From the NCBI GenBank assembly GCA_016802295.1, contig JAESIW010000115.1, forward strand, positions 434,001 to 498,000: a DNA stretch of 64,000 nt. The letters run 5' to 3'. Positions within the stretch are counted from its first letter, which is position 1, and each line of letters begins with the position of its first letter. The notes under the pieces were generated by a model that was given only the letters and a program-made list of their open reading frames with translations, had not been told where the DNA came from and did not search any database. The stretch comes from Brachionus rotundiformis (lineage: Eukaryota; Rotifera; Eurotatoria; Ploima; Brachionidae). A program made the translations under genes and the position numbers. Below are positions 47,301 through 55,779 of the stretch, piece by piece.

Positions 47301-50276
47301 GATACCAATTTTATCAAAAAACTTTAAAAAAATACTCAAGTTATGATTAATTTTATTTATTGATATAAAGATCTCAAATAAAACCCTAAGTTATAGTTTT
47401 GGTCGCATAATATTAAATACTTTATATTAAATACAAAAATACAAAAATACTTTATATTAATAGCAAAAAAAATACAAGAAAAAATTTAAAAAATTAAATT
47501 TTTAAATCATTTAATGCTGGTTGACTATCATTTGTTTCACTATTTGCCGTATCGGCGGTTGCCTGTGTTGATGTTGTCGGTCTATTAAACAATTCCGGAT
47601 TTAAAGGACTAGCTGAGTTTCTTCCAAGAGCAGAAGAAGTCTACCCCTTTTTGCGTTTTGTTCAATACCCAAATCTAAAGCTGGAAACTTGTCAAACTTG
47701 GACAATTCGTAACTGATGCCGATTACATGTTTGCAGATGTAGTGTTTTTTCCAATATTGACAAGAACATTTGCTCAATTCCTATACTAGTTCATTAATTT
47801 CTATGATCTTGTGTGAATTGTTCCATAACACATATTCTTGAAATGTAGACCAAGGACCAGTTGAGTTCAAATAGTTTCTACAGCCTTCTTTAGTTGCTTC
47901 ATAATCAACTTTTGTAGATGATGCCATTTAAACAACTCTATTATTGAGTAAAAGCTTAACAATGCGCTTGTTATGTTTACCTATTAGTGATTGATAAAAA
48001 TAAGTGATTTTTATCACTTACATGTTGACAATTTATTTAAATTAGACCTCAAAATCATTATTAAAAAGTTCATTTCAAATTTTTTGATTTAATTATCTAA
48101 ATTAAGTCCAATTTAATTTTTCCAAGATTTATCAAACCGTTCAATCAAAAGATAATGAACTTAAGATCAAATGCCGTGACTTTTATGTTAATCATTCTCT
48201 ACTCATTCGTTGAAAAGTTCTTAACCAACAATATATTTTCTCTTTCAAATATTTAATCTTTTTTAAATATTCAAATACTTTTTGCTATTTTAAAATTGTT
48301 TAAAAAATATTTCTGCTTTTAATTTTTTATTTTTTAAGTCAAAAAACTTAGTATTCTATCTTAGAGTGTATCGAATTAATTTAAAGGATACTTTATCAAT
48401 TAAATGATCGAAAGAACTGTTTTTTAAGTAGGCTTGGGTTTACGATCTCTTATTTCTTATTAGTATCTTCAAACTGTTGTAGTATCTTAAAGAAATATGT
48501 TCTAAAAAATTAATTAAAAATTGACAAAATTTTTCAAACATTAATATTTAAAATTTTAATTAGGTTTATTTCTGTGTTAAATTGCAGCCGCTTGTGATGA
48601 CCTTTCTTTTAGATTACAGGCATTGTAGTAATCAATAAAAATATTTGGGAATTTTACCATAAAGAATTCTTAATAGATTCCTTATTATTGAAAATAAATT
48701 AATAAATATAATTTAAAATCGTTTTTATTTAAAAATTTAATTTATCTAATTTTTTTTAATTGAACTCCATTGATGTTCTTATTTTGAGTTTATATTTGAG
48801 TTTATTTTAATATCCAGGTATTCAAGTTTAATTAAAATTTTAAAAATATAAATAAACATTTATTTAATTATAACTATTTCAGTATTATCTAAAAACATCG
48901 AATAAAATTTTCCAATTTATTTAGCTTTTGGATGTTGTCTACAGAGAAGAAACATTATTAAATGTTATTCGATGTGTGACCAAGAATGCCAAGTCAGTTC
49001 TCTTAACAGCAGTATTCGCAGTTATCTTAATTTATTTGTTTTCGATCTGCGGATTTTTGTTTCTAAGAGATGATTTTATTATGGAAGTCGATCCTAATAC
49101 TGACAGTAATTATTAATTTAAAACAAAAACTAATTAATTTAATCCAAAATTAAACAGAATTAACAACTTCCCAGATGGAAGACACCCTTAAGTCAGGTAC
49201 AATTCATTCATCCGAATCAAACGAATATTGCACTGTCGAAAATTGTACTTCAAACTTAATACAGGGTAAGAATATCTTTAATTTATTTTAAATATTCTAA
49301 ACATATTTTTAAAAAATTAGATCAGTCTTTGGAAGTTGAGGGAGATGGTCTCGAAAGGTCATGTGACACTCTTATAATGTGCATTATTACCACACTTAAT
49401 AATGGTTTGCGAAATGGAGGTGGTATTGGTGATGTATTAAGAAAACCTAGTAGCACAGTTAGAATCACTTAATTTTTAAAAGTTTATTTTATTTTAAAAT
49501 TAAATTTCAAATTTATTTTACTTGGAATCAATTCTTTTAAAATGAAGAATATTCAAAGAAATTTAATTTATAATTAGCTAGATGTTTCTCTATTAATTTT
49601 TTGATAATTTGTTTTTGTCAAAAAGGAACCATTGTTTATGTTCAGGGTGGTCTACGACTTGCTTTTCTTCTTTATTGTCATAATTATTACATTAAATTTA
49701 ATTTTTGGTGTTATCATTGATACATTTGGAGATCTAAGACAAGAAAAGCAGGAAAAAGACTATACATTGAGGAATACTTGTTTTATTTGCAGTAAGATTT
49801 TTAGATAAAAGATAAAAATGCTTTTACATAAATTTAAAATTTTCAAGGCTTGGACAGATCCAAGTTTGATAACAAGACAGTATCTTTTGACGAACATATC
49901 AAACTAGAGCACAATATGTGGCATTATTTGTACTTTTTGATTTTGATCAAAGTAAAAGATAAAACTGAATTCACTGGCCCAGAAAGTTTTGTATATTCGT
50001 GTATTCAGGTTTGTAATTATTTGTATCTAAGTTTAAGATTTTGATTTAATATTTGTTTTTAAGAATAAAAATTTAGAATGGTTTCCTCGAATGAGAGCCA
50101 TGTCTTTGGATTCATCCGACAAAGATGAAGAAGAAAATGAGCTGAATCAAATAAAATCAAGATTGGAACAAACAAGCAATTTGGTTATTAATTTACTCAA
50201 GCAATTAGATGAGCTGAAAGAGGGTTTTGTTGATAAGCGCAAAAATGAAGAGCGACCTAGTCTTATGAAATTTTGA
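29310..50276 (+). CDS. ITPR: Inositol 1,4,5-trisphosphate receptor, complete multi-exon gene
   Basis: ER calcium-release channel gated by IP3 and calcium. Exons: 29310-29648, 29727-30077, 30166-30258, 30486-30548, 31480-32445, 33597-33892, 33946-34320, 34370-34439, 35202-35287, 35640-35910, 35972-36107, 36178-36440, 36538-36816, 36899-37099, 39198-39317, 39375-40670, 42719-43203, either 43259-43358 or 43493-43616, 43671-43994, 44059-44191, 45417-47134, 48925-49105, 49158-49265, 49321-49457, 49626-49791, 49848-50008, 50064-50276. Phases agree throughout, giving about 2,976-2,984 residues. Marks: N-terminal SSFLHMGDVISLYAEG; MIR region SATSSKALWEVE; IP3-core RERQKLMREQN and SYRKNQ; RIH/RIH-associated helices; six-helix channel; selectivity filter GGGIGD; C-terminal CFIC/HIKLEH zinc site and FPRMRAM coiled coil. 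Weak donors (GTT) follow several exons. Large introns carry transposons. Confidence 0.95.
30166..30258 (+). other. ITPR: IP3R exon 3: in-frame 31-codon insertion in the suppressor domain
   Basis: Opens after an acceptor AG, begins INCRWLIAPIKRDF and ends TSYQNATSE before a weak GTTTAA donor. Its length is a multiple of three with phase 0 on both sides, so it can be included or skipped. In vertebrate receptors only about seven residues lie between GCKE and TSWK, so this segment is mostly an insertion. Coding status is inferred from the open frame and splice sites. Confidence 0.6.
30549..31479 (+). other. IP3R intron 4, 931 bp, nothing recognised
   Basis: AT-rich intron between the TSWKVALF exon and the GDVIRLFHAEQ exon. 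No ORF, repeat or RNA gene seen. The introns at 32446-33596, 34440-35201 and 44192-45416 are likewise featureless. Confidence 0.5.
37430..37945 (-). mobile_element. MULE-derived element with CACACA-studded inverted ends
   Basis: Located in IP3R intron 14. ACACACATTCAATTCCTGA (from about 37458) recurs inverted as TCAGGAATTGAATGTGTG (from 37897), and both arms carry extra CACACA or TGTGTG words. Between them, minus-strand positions about 37822-37640 read PGYACTNSPIE then FNQSIKRNFN and LLQFLDFLRDLTKYYS with two stops. This resembles the region around the third catalytic acidic residue of MULE transposases (TN-x-x-x-E). It is therefore a dead transposon copy. Confidence 0.6.
37939..37952. repeat. 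Target-site duplication of the RTE-like insertion, left copy
   Basis: ATACATACTTTATT, identical to 38948-38961. The copies flank the LINE exactly, which marks a single target-primed integration event. Confidence 0.8.
37953..38947 (-). mobile_element. 5'-truncated RTE-like LINE insertion
   Basis: On minus the element encodes a reverse transcriptase C-terminal half: GVRQGCVLSPTLFLILIDY, then DFADDLVLIS (catalytic aspartates), then SECWGMSESDRKSLN, RLRWLGHALRVKNTRIPK and ALQWTPQGRHKVGRP, and finally KAKDRLEWKSKVVTLC before an A-rich tail. One or two frame breaks separate the two long open segments (38946-38581 and 38381-38091). It is flanked by a perfect 14-bp direct repeat at 37939-37952 and 38948-38961, the target duplication. 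It lies in IP3R intron 14, antisense to the gene, and is better preserved than the copy at 940-2245. Confidence 0.88.
38948..38961. repeat. Target-site duplication of the RTE-like insertion, right copy
   Basis: ATACATACTTTATT, identical to 37939-37952, immediately upstream (on minus) of the truncated 5' end of the LINE. Confidence 0.8.
40812..41556. mobile_element. Inverted-repeat element studded with GCACAA words
   Basis: In IP3R intron 16. The left arm (40829-40995) carries repeated AGCACAAAA/AACACAA/CCACAAAA words; the right arm (41400-41540) carries the complementary TTGTGC/TTGTGT words. A longer match is AACACAATTTC...TTTCTTCTTACCACAAAAATT against the inverse of the right arm. There is no coding sequence in the middle. 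This fits a non-autonomous MULE-like transposon. Confidence 0.5.
41715..42085 (-). mobile_element. LINE 3' end (CR1/L2-like) in IP3R intron 16
   Basis: Minus-strand reading gives DMIQQYKLINGI, HRTNFFANRIVN, then ALPTEVINSDSVNRFKNRYD and a stop, the usual end of CR1/L2/Jockey-type reverse transcriptases. Just beyond the stop, on the low-coordinate side, sits a (TTA)n tail (ATAATAATAATAA on + at 41705-41717), as expected for a LINE 3' terminus. It is frame-shifted and inactive. Confidence 0.75.
43259..43358 (+). other. ITPR: IP3R mutually exclusive exon, version A
   Basis: 100 nt, entered with two bases carried from the preceding exon and leaving in phase 0. It encodes KLINHAKYLRDKLENQ followed by LCIKLLQILREMIPNENE, matching vertebrate SKLIQHTKDLMESEEK and LCIKVLRTLQQML. 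The donor is a weak GTTAAT. This is the version closer to vertebrate receptors. Confidence 0.8.
43493..43616 (+). other. ITPR: IP3R mutually exclusive exon, version B
   Basis: 124 nt with the same entry and exit phases as version A. It encodes NLIAHSKCLLEAKVK, then YMQVNLIQIFRQMVFHNYY and PMHDKL. It aligns with version A along its length (LI-x-H-x-K-x-x-L, LIQIFRQMV against LLQILREMI) with an eight-residue longer end. Splicing A to B would shift the frame and stop within about ten codons, so only one can be used. The donor is GTTTAC. Confidence 0.75.
47500..47927 (-). pseudogene. MULE transposase C-terminal remnant with SWIM zinc finger
   Basis: In IP3R intron 21, antisense. From an ATG at 47927 the frame reads MASSTKVDYEATKEGCRNYL, then GPWSTFQEYVLWNN, an in-frame TAG, then CSCQYWKKHYICKHVIGI and a basic NAKRGR, before a frameshift near 47640 into a Ser/Pro/Thr-rich tail. 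C-x-C-x(n)-C-x-H is the SWIM zinc finger found at the C-terminus of MULE transposases. The frame is broken, so it is not a gene. This C-terminal part is what the transposase at 51424-52712 lacks. Confidence 0.7.
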
Positions 50277-50979
50277 ATATAGTTTTAGTTGTTTTAATTT
50301 GTTTTATTTTTTAAATTTTGAGGAGATCTGAATAAATTCTCTTAAATTCCTAGTTTTAATTTACTTATAACCTTAAAAGCTATTTGATTTAAGAACATTT
50401 TGGCTGTGGTCAAGTTAAATTAGTTTTTGACTCTTTGTTGTCTTCAAAAAATGCAGACTACGCCTCAACGTTTTTCAATAAATTTTATAAATTAGATTAA
50501 ATGTCTAAAAAAATTTGGAAAGCTTAAACAAGTTTTTATTTTAGTTTCGTTTCTTCATTGATTTGATATAAAACGAAGTCTTAGAAAAAAAATTAATATT
50601 TAAAAAAAATTCTTCAAAAATATTTATTTATTTATTTATCCGAGCAAAGCTCCTTCAGATTAAAAAAAAATATAATAAGATTAAAATAAAATAAAGTTAA
50701 AAAAGATAAAATCAAAAAATATTCTTTGATTTTGAATTGTTTTTAAACCACATCAAATCAACTATCGTTATTATAGTCATTATAATAAATAAAATAACAT
50801 CTATTACTGATAAATCCTTCTGGAAGTATTTTTTTTTGATTAACTTGATTTTTTCTTTTACATTGTTAATTAACACCTTATTGTCGTTTAAATTTATCAA
50901 CAAACTATTCAACAATATTGTGTTACAAAATAAAATTATCGTTTTTGAATTCCGTACTTACTCCATAACTTTAACAAAC
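50277..50979. other. IP3R 3' flank, AT-rich
   Basis: Overlapping ORFs on both strands are hydrophobic and AT-driven; neither has a recognisable domain. The 3' untranslated region of the IP3R gene should lie here. Confidence 0.5.
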
Positions 50980-51077
50980 TTAACACTAGAAGCACCATAG
51001 AATCTGTCCAAAAGATACGAGGATTTTAAATTTTTTAAAACGAGTCAAAATGACTTATTTGGTGCTTCTAGTTTTAA
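50980..51077. mobile_element. 98-bp hairpin element flanked by TTAA (piggyBac-like MITE)
   Basis: TTAACACTAGAAGCACCA at the left end and TGGTGCTTCTAGTTTTAA at the right end are inverted with one mismatch, and each terminates in TTAA. TTAA target duplications are the mark of piggyBac-superfamily elements. The interior is too short to code. The right end lies three bases from the left terminus of the large MULE-like element. Confidence 0.55.
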
Positions 51078-51106
51078 ATACAGTGGTTCAAATAAAATCG
51101 TAACGC

Positions 51107-51245
51107 CCTCGGTCCGGCTGGCCGTCCATCGGTATTTTAAGCGACCCTATGCCGACCGAACCATCCGACCTAGCCGTCCCATGCCAACCGATCTCACCGT
51201 TCCATCCGTCCTCTCCGACCGACCTAGTCGTCCCATGCCAGCTGA
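51107..51245. repeat. GC-rich subterminal array, left arm
   Basis: Runs of CCGACC, CCATCCG and CCTAGCCGTCCCATGCCA-like words repeated with variation. They are the reverse complement of the words in the right arm of the same element. Confidence 0.7.
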
Positions 51246-51423
51246 ACGGCTCTGTATCATTTTAGCAGACTAAAAAATAGCAATATCATTTTAGCTGTTT
51301 CATTTTAGCACGGTTAATTTAACAAGATTATAAAATTAGCTATATTGTATAATAAAATTAGCAAAAAAAAATAGCAAACACATTAACTTAAATTTAACAA
51401 GTTCATTTTAGCAAATATTTTCT

Positions 51424-52712
51424 ATGGCTGAAAATAATAATTTAAATGATCGAATTGATCAATTTAATGATTTACAAGTTCAAGTTGGACTTGTAATATC
51501 ATCACAGAGAGGTCAACCGCAGTTATCTTTTGATGGATTTTTTTATCGAATTTCAAGTCAAACTAAAGATTCTAAGTTCAATTGGAGGTGTGTTGAAACT
51601 ACAATATTTTGCAAGGCTAAATGTTTTACAAATGGTAATACTATTGGGAGTGAATATTCAGTTTACTTGATCAACAACATAATCTTGCTCCAAAAATTAG
51701 TCAATTTGAAATCAAAGAAAAGAGAAGAAAACTCAAAGAGGCAGCTGTAACATGCTATAAAGTTATCTCAAATGTAACTCCACGTCAAATACTTGCAAGT
51801 GTTGTAAATGAAATACAGTCACCTGAAGCGATAGCACTAATGCCATCGTATGATGCGGACCGTCAAGCAGTTAATCGATTTAAGAAACTAAATCGACCAG
51901 ACTACCCACCGGAACCAAAAACATTATCTGATATTGTTTTTCCTATTTGTCTAACTCAAACATTATAAGACTTAGACGGCCAAACTCAAAACTTTTTGTT
52001 GTACGATTCTGGTTCAAATGATAATGATCGATTTTTCATTTTTTCGACTCAAGAAAATCTAAAACTATTAGAGAACAATAGTATATATGCCGATGGAACG
52101 TTAAGTATAGCACCGCCACAATTCGAGCAAGTATACACTATACATGCACTAATTCAGGGTCGATGTGTTCTACTGGTCTATTGTTTATTGCCAAGGAAAA
52201 ATGAAGCGATTTATGTCAAAGTCTTAAAAGTTATCATGTCTAATTTAACATGTCAACCAAAAAATGTTACGTCCGACTTTGAGCGAGCTTTTTTGAATGC
52301 CGTAGGAAAATTTTTTAAACAAAGTGCATTATATAGTTGCTTTTTTCATTATAAACAAGCTGTATGGAGAAAAATACAAGAAGTCAGTTTAATGACGCAA
52401 TATTCAAAATGTCCTAAAAACAGAAAGTTATTAAAATTAGCTCAAGTATTAGCTTTTGTCCCGTCCGAAGATGTAAGAGTTCTATTTGATAAAATCAAAG
52501 GTGGCTTAGACCTGTCTCTTGAGTTTTATCCACAGTTGGTCAAATTTTTTACTTATATGGCAGAGACGTTGAAAGGATATGATACATCTAAAAAAACTGG
52601 CAGAGGAAGAGGTCCAAAAATTGAACAAGTCCACGTTCAGCCTCGTTTTGAGATTTCATTGTGGAACATACATACATACAAGTTTTTTAATAATTGTTTT
52701 TATTTTAATTAA
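51424..52712 (+). pseudogene. MULE transposase with N-terminal FLYWCH zinc finger, broken
   Basis: 51424-51650 encodes a FLYWCH-type finger (SSQRGQPQLSFDGFFYRIS, FNWRCVETTIFCKAKC) whose closing HN lies one frame away (QQHNLAP), so a frameshift lies between. The next frame runs KEKRRKLKEAAVTCYK, IALMPSYDADRQAVNRFKKL, and hits an in-frame TAA at 51966-51968. It then continues as the DDE core: IYADGTLSIAPPQFEQVYTI (first Asp), TSDFERAFLNAVG (second Asp), CFFHYKQAVWRKIQ and LAFVPSEDVRVLFDKIKGGL. It ends abruptly after SLWNIH, before the third acidic residue and the SWIM finger. With one frameshift, one stop and a missing C-terminus it cannot make an active enzyme. It probably moved the enclosing element in the past. 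Confidence 0.8.
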
Positions 52713-52783
52713 AATTTTTATTTATATTAATTAGTTTTACTTTGTTTCTCTCCTGCATTTACGCAATAGGTCCACATTTTTTT

Positions 52784-53009
52784 CTAGTCATCCACACGTT
52801 TGACCATGTATTCTTTTTCAAACATAATATCTTTTTGGCTTGGCGTTGCCTTATCAAAAACGAGATTGTTTTGCGATGTCATGAACTAATAAAAATTAAA
52901 AAAGATTTTTTCTTTTAACTTTTTGACTCACATTTAAGATTTTGGGCAGACTTTCTAAGGCATCCAGTTTTTTGCTCATTTCGTTCATTGAATTTTGCAT
53001 TCGATTCAT
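52784..53009 (-). CDS. Small hypothetical coiled-coil protein inside the MULE element
   Basis: Two exons on minus, 53009-52932 and 52885-52784, joined by a 46-bp GTGAGT-AG intron, give 59 residues. The sequence starts MNRMQNSMNEMSKKLDALES, a likely short coiled coil, and ends EKEYMVKRVDD. The good splice signals and continuous frame argue for a real transcript. It may be the last exons of a longer gene including the ORF just upstream (53434-53006), but no in-frame junction between them was found. Function unknown; possibly an accessory protein of the transposon. Confidence 0.4.
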
Positions 53010-53434
53010 TTTATTTTATAGCTTAAAAATATATAAATTAATTTAGTAGAATAAAAATCAATACTTAAGCTGATTGAAATTATTACATCCTTATTTTGTA
53101 CAAAATAGTCTCTTGCAATTCGTTTCAAAAGAATTGAGCTGTTATCCTTTTCATTTTGGTCTGACCAATCCTTATCATCACGAAATGATAACATCTCAAA
53201 CGACTTTGAAATGCTTAGTTTTCGTTTTCTAGCTGAGGTTTTAGGCGTGGTTTCTTCGATTATATTTGTTAATGTTGTTGGTATTGTATCTACGTGAACA
53301 TCACTAGATGTTGTAGCTGCTTGTAAGCCCAAAGGATTTTGATCGCATTCTGGAATAATCTTATCTTGCTGAGATGCATTTAATGATGATTGAATATTAA
53401 AATTAGAAGGATTTACGGTTTCTAATATTAACAT
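53006..53434 (-). CDS. Hypothetical Ser/Thr-rich protein in the MULE element
   Basis: A 142-codon open frame starting MLILETVNPSNFNIQSSLNA, low in hydrophobic residues. It has a basic SARKRKLSISKSFEM patch (possible nuclear signal) and an acidic/basic RDDKDWSDQNEKDN stretch. The real end may be a splice donor after VQNKD near 53085, as the last residues look like AT-rich intron. No family is recognised. It lies antisense between the MULE transposase and the Tc1 relic. Confidence 0.35.
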   Translation of the reverse strand: MLILETVNPSNFNIQSSLNASQQDKIIPECDQNPLGLQAATTSSDVHVDTIPTTLTNIIEETTPKTSARKRKLSISKSFEMLSFRDDKDWSDQNEKDNSSILLKRIARDYFVQNKDVIISISLSIDFYSTKLIYIFLSYKIK

Positions 53435-53806
53435 TCCAGGAAGTTCAAATCAGACTTCTTTTACCAAAAGAGAAACCAAAAACTCGATTTTTTTTCGTCG
53501 AAACAAAATAAAAACTGAAACAACACCATTTTTTTCGAACTTTAGAAAAAAAAAAAAAAATTAAAAAAATTTTGGTTTAAGTGTACCTCTTCAAAATTTT
53601 GGAAATTTTTACAGTCTTCTATTGGTATGTGACAGACTGAGCCGAGATAATTTCATTCCAGGAGGCAATTTTTCGATGTTGGGTTGTTCTACTAAAATAC
53701 GAACTAAGATACATTTCGTCTTTTCATTTTTTTTGGTGGCATTTCGATATTTTAAATATTAGGTTTTTTTTAAATCTAGATTCTAAACGAAAAAATAATT
53801 ATTTTA

Positions 53807-55022
53807 AAAATGGATTATCGTCGAAGTACAATGAGCAAAATTTCGGAACTGATAAAAAAATTATGCTTGAATGGTTAAAAGTCATTTTAAATACGAAAGA
53901 AAATTTTGGAATTATATCCTGAACCATTTGTTCCAAGACTTGGGGTAATTTAAGAATTTTTGTAAAAAATTTTTTTTAACTCTAATAAGGCTATTAGAGC
54001 GAGACTGTTCCGTCTTCGAAAAAAACAGAATAGTTTAGGTGTTGGATATTTTGTACGTAGATATAGTCTTTCAAAAAAACTAACCCTAACCCAAACGGTT
54101 TAAAAACTGCCCGAGATATTTCTCTTGAAATTGAGAGGGTTTTTTCAGTCAATTTAAGTCAAACAACCATTTGCAGTTATCGTAAAAGTATAAATTCTAT
54201 AAAAAAAAATTTTTTTCATAAGGAAAATAAATTTTTTTTGTTAGAAATGGGTTATGTGTGGAGAAGAGCACGATCAATGCCAAACTTAAATGCCACCTAA
54301 AAAAAAACAAAGGGAACAGTTCGCGAAAAAATGTAAGTCATTCAAAATGAATCGTTTTATTTTTGCTGATGAGGCAAAAATAGAGATCAACACGTTTCCT
54401 TTATATCATTTTAGGAAAAAAAATTCAAAGCCTAACTGTGTTGGAATTAATGAAAAATCCTCGATAAAAGTAAATGTTTGGCCGCGGTTAGCTGCAAAGG
54501 AGCTTCGACATCCTGCGTAATTTTCAAATATTTGTTAAATTTTTTAATCTTTTTAAAAAAAAATAACTTTTTACATCGAACCTAAATCAACATAGCTACA
54601 AATATATTTTGGAATTTTATTTAATGCCTTACCTAAGGACAAATATCGATGAAGAAGAATTAGAAAGATGTTTTCTTATACAAGACAATGATCCAAAGCA
54701 CAGTTCTCAAATATGTTCACAATATTTAAATGGAAATAAGATTCACTGGGTAATTTTTCTTTATCTGTTGATAAGAAATAACTTGCTTTTCTAGTTATGA
54801 ACACCGCCTAATTCAGCTGATTTTAATCCTATTGAAATGCTATGGAGCGAATTAAAGACATTTGTCAGAAAAAAACAATGCAGAAACATGAGCGACCTCA
54901 CAAAAGCTATTAGAGAATTTGAGCAGAAATTAAATGCTGAAAAATGTAAAAAATTAGTAAATCATCTAAAAAAAGTATTATCAATAGTGGCCAATAACAA
55001 AGGAGAGTGGTCAAATGAATAA
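53807..55022 (+). pseudogene. Tc1/mariner transposase relic
   Basis: Pieces in order: a helix-turn-helix-like segment near 54094-54200 (NGLKTARDISLEI, LSQTTICSYRKS), then MGYVWRRARSMPN, MNRFIFADEAKIEI (first Asp), FLIQDNDPKHSSQICSQYL (second Asp) and TPPNSADFNPIEMLWSELK (catalytic Glu), ending KGEWSNE at 55022. These are the Tc1 signature boxes; after removal of a 45-bp intron-like gap the spacing fits DD34E. Frame shifts upstream of 54250, gaps at 54521-54608, and a TGA just before TPPN show it is inactive. No terminal repeats were found. It sits inside the MULE-like element, so it inserted there or was captured. Confidence 0.8.
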
Positions 55023-55149
55023 AATATAATTATTTGAAAAAAAATTTAAACTAAAAAACTAATAAAATAAAAATTAAAAATTTTCTTATTTATTCTATCC
55101 AAAGGAAATGTTATACTGATTAGGTTGAAAAAAACTGACTCAGATAGTT

Positions 55150-55275
55150 TGGATGGTTAGGTCGGTCGCATGAATCGGATGGTAGGGTTCGGCCGGAGAG
55201 GTCGTATGGATCGGTCGGACAGATCGGATGGGTCGGTCGATAAAGGCCAGATGGGTCGGTCGGTCGGATGGTTTA
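55150..55275. repeat. GC-rich GGTCGG array, inner right block
   Basis: Repeats of GGTCGGTCGG, ATCGGATGG and GGTCGTATGG-type words. Separated from the outer right block by about 160 bp of AT-rich sequence. Confidence 0.7.
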
Positions 55276-55434
55276 ATTATAGTAAAAAAATTTTTACAAA
55301 ATAAATTGTTTATTAAAATAAAAAAAAATAAACATATTTTAAATCGTTTAAGTAATAAAAATTTACTTATGTACCAAATAATAATTTTAACAAAATTATT
55401 CGAAATGAAAATACAAAAATTTCCAGTATGCATG

Positions 55435-55740
55435 GGACGGCAATGTCGGAGAGGCCGGATGGACTGGAGAGGTTGGTCAGAGAGGCCGGATGGATCGTTG
55501 AGATCGGTCTGAAAGGCCGGTTGGTTCGGCCGAGGAGGTCGGATTGATCGGGGAGGTTGGTCGGATAGTTCGGCCGAGGAGGTCTGAGAGGCCGGATGGA
55601 TCGTTGAGCTCGGTCGTCTTGGGACGGCTAGGCCGGATAGATCGCTGAAGTCGGTCGGACACGCCGGATAGTTCGGCAGGAGAGGTCGGACGGGTCAGAG
55701 CCGCATTGATCGGGGTGGACGGAGAGGTCGGCCGTTTTTA
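55435..55740. repeat. GC-rich subterminal array, outer right block
   Basis: Degenerate tandem words such as GAGGTCGG, AGGCCGGATGG and TTCGGCCGAGGAGGTC. One longer unit, GAGAGGCCGGATGGATCG, occurs twice (about 55475 and 55583) with TTGAG following. The strand-complement words form the left arm of the element. Open frames here (SIRPSRP-type peptides) are repeat artefacts. Confidence 0.75.
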
Positions 55741-55779
55741 GGACGCGGCTTTTTCTGCGTTACGTTTTTATCAAAACTG

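Larger units (their letters stand above)
51081..55779. mobile_element. 4.7-kb MULE-like transposon with GC-rich subterminal arrays
   Basis: Matching termini: CAGTGGTTCAAATAAAA then CGTAACGC on the left, and inverted CAGTTTTGATAAAAACGTAACGC at the right (55779 back to 55757). Just inside each end is a block of short GC-rich words, CCGACC-type on the left (51107-51245) and its complement GGTCGG-type on the right (55150-55275 and 55435-55740). These stand out sharply in a genome this AT-rich. Left of the coding part (51250-51420) is a second set of ATTTTAGCA words. Cargo: a broken FLYWCH/MULE transposase (+), two small minus-strand ORFs and a nested Tc1/mariner relic. No convincing target duplication was found. 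Confidence 0.65.

Noticed and set aside
50712..51000. Overlapping hydrophobic ORFs on both strands after the IP3R stop codon
   Set aside because: Ile/Leu/Asn/Lys-only composition is what AT-rich random sequence gives; no membrane-protein family match.
55140..55662. Open frames of up to 97 codons on both strands across the GC-rich array
   Set aside because: They are translations of the short repeated words (SIRP/GRSD-type peptides), open only because GC-rich repeats lack stop codons.
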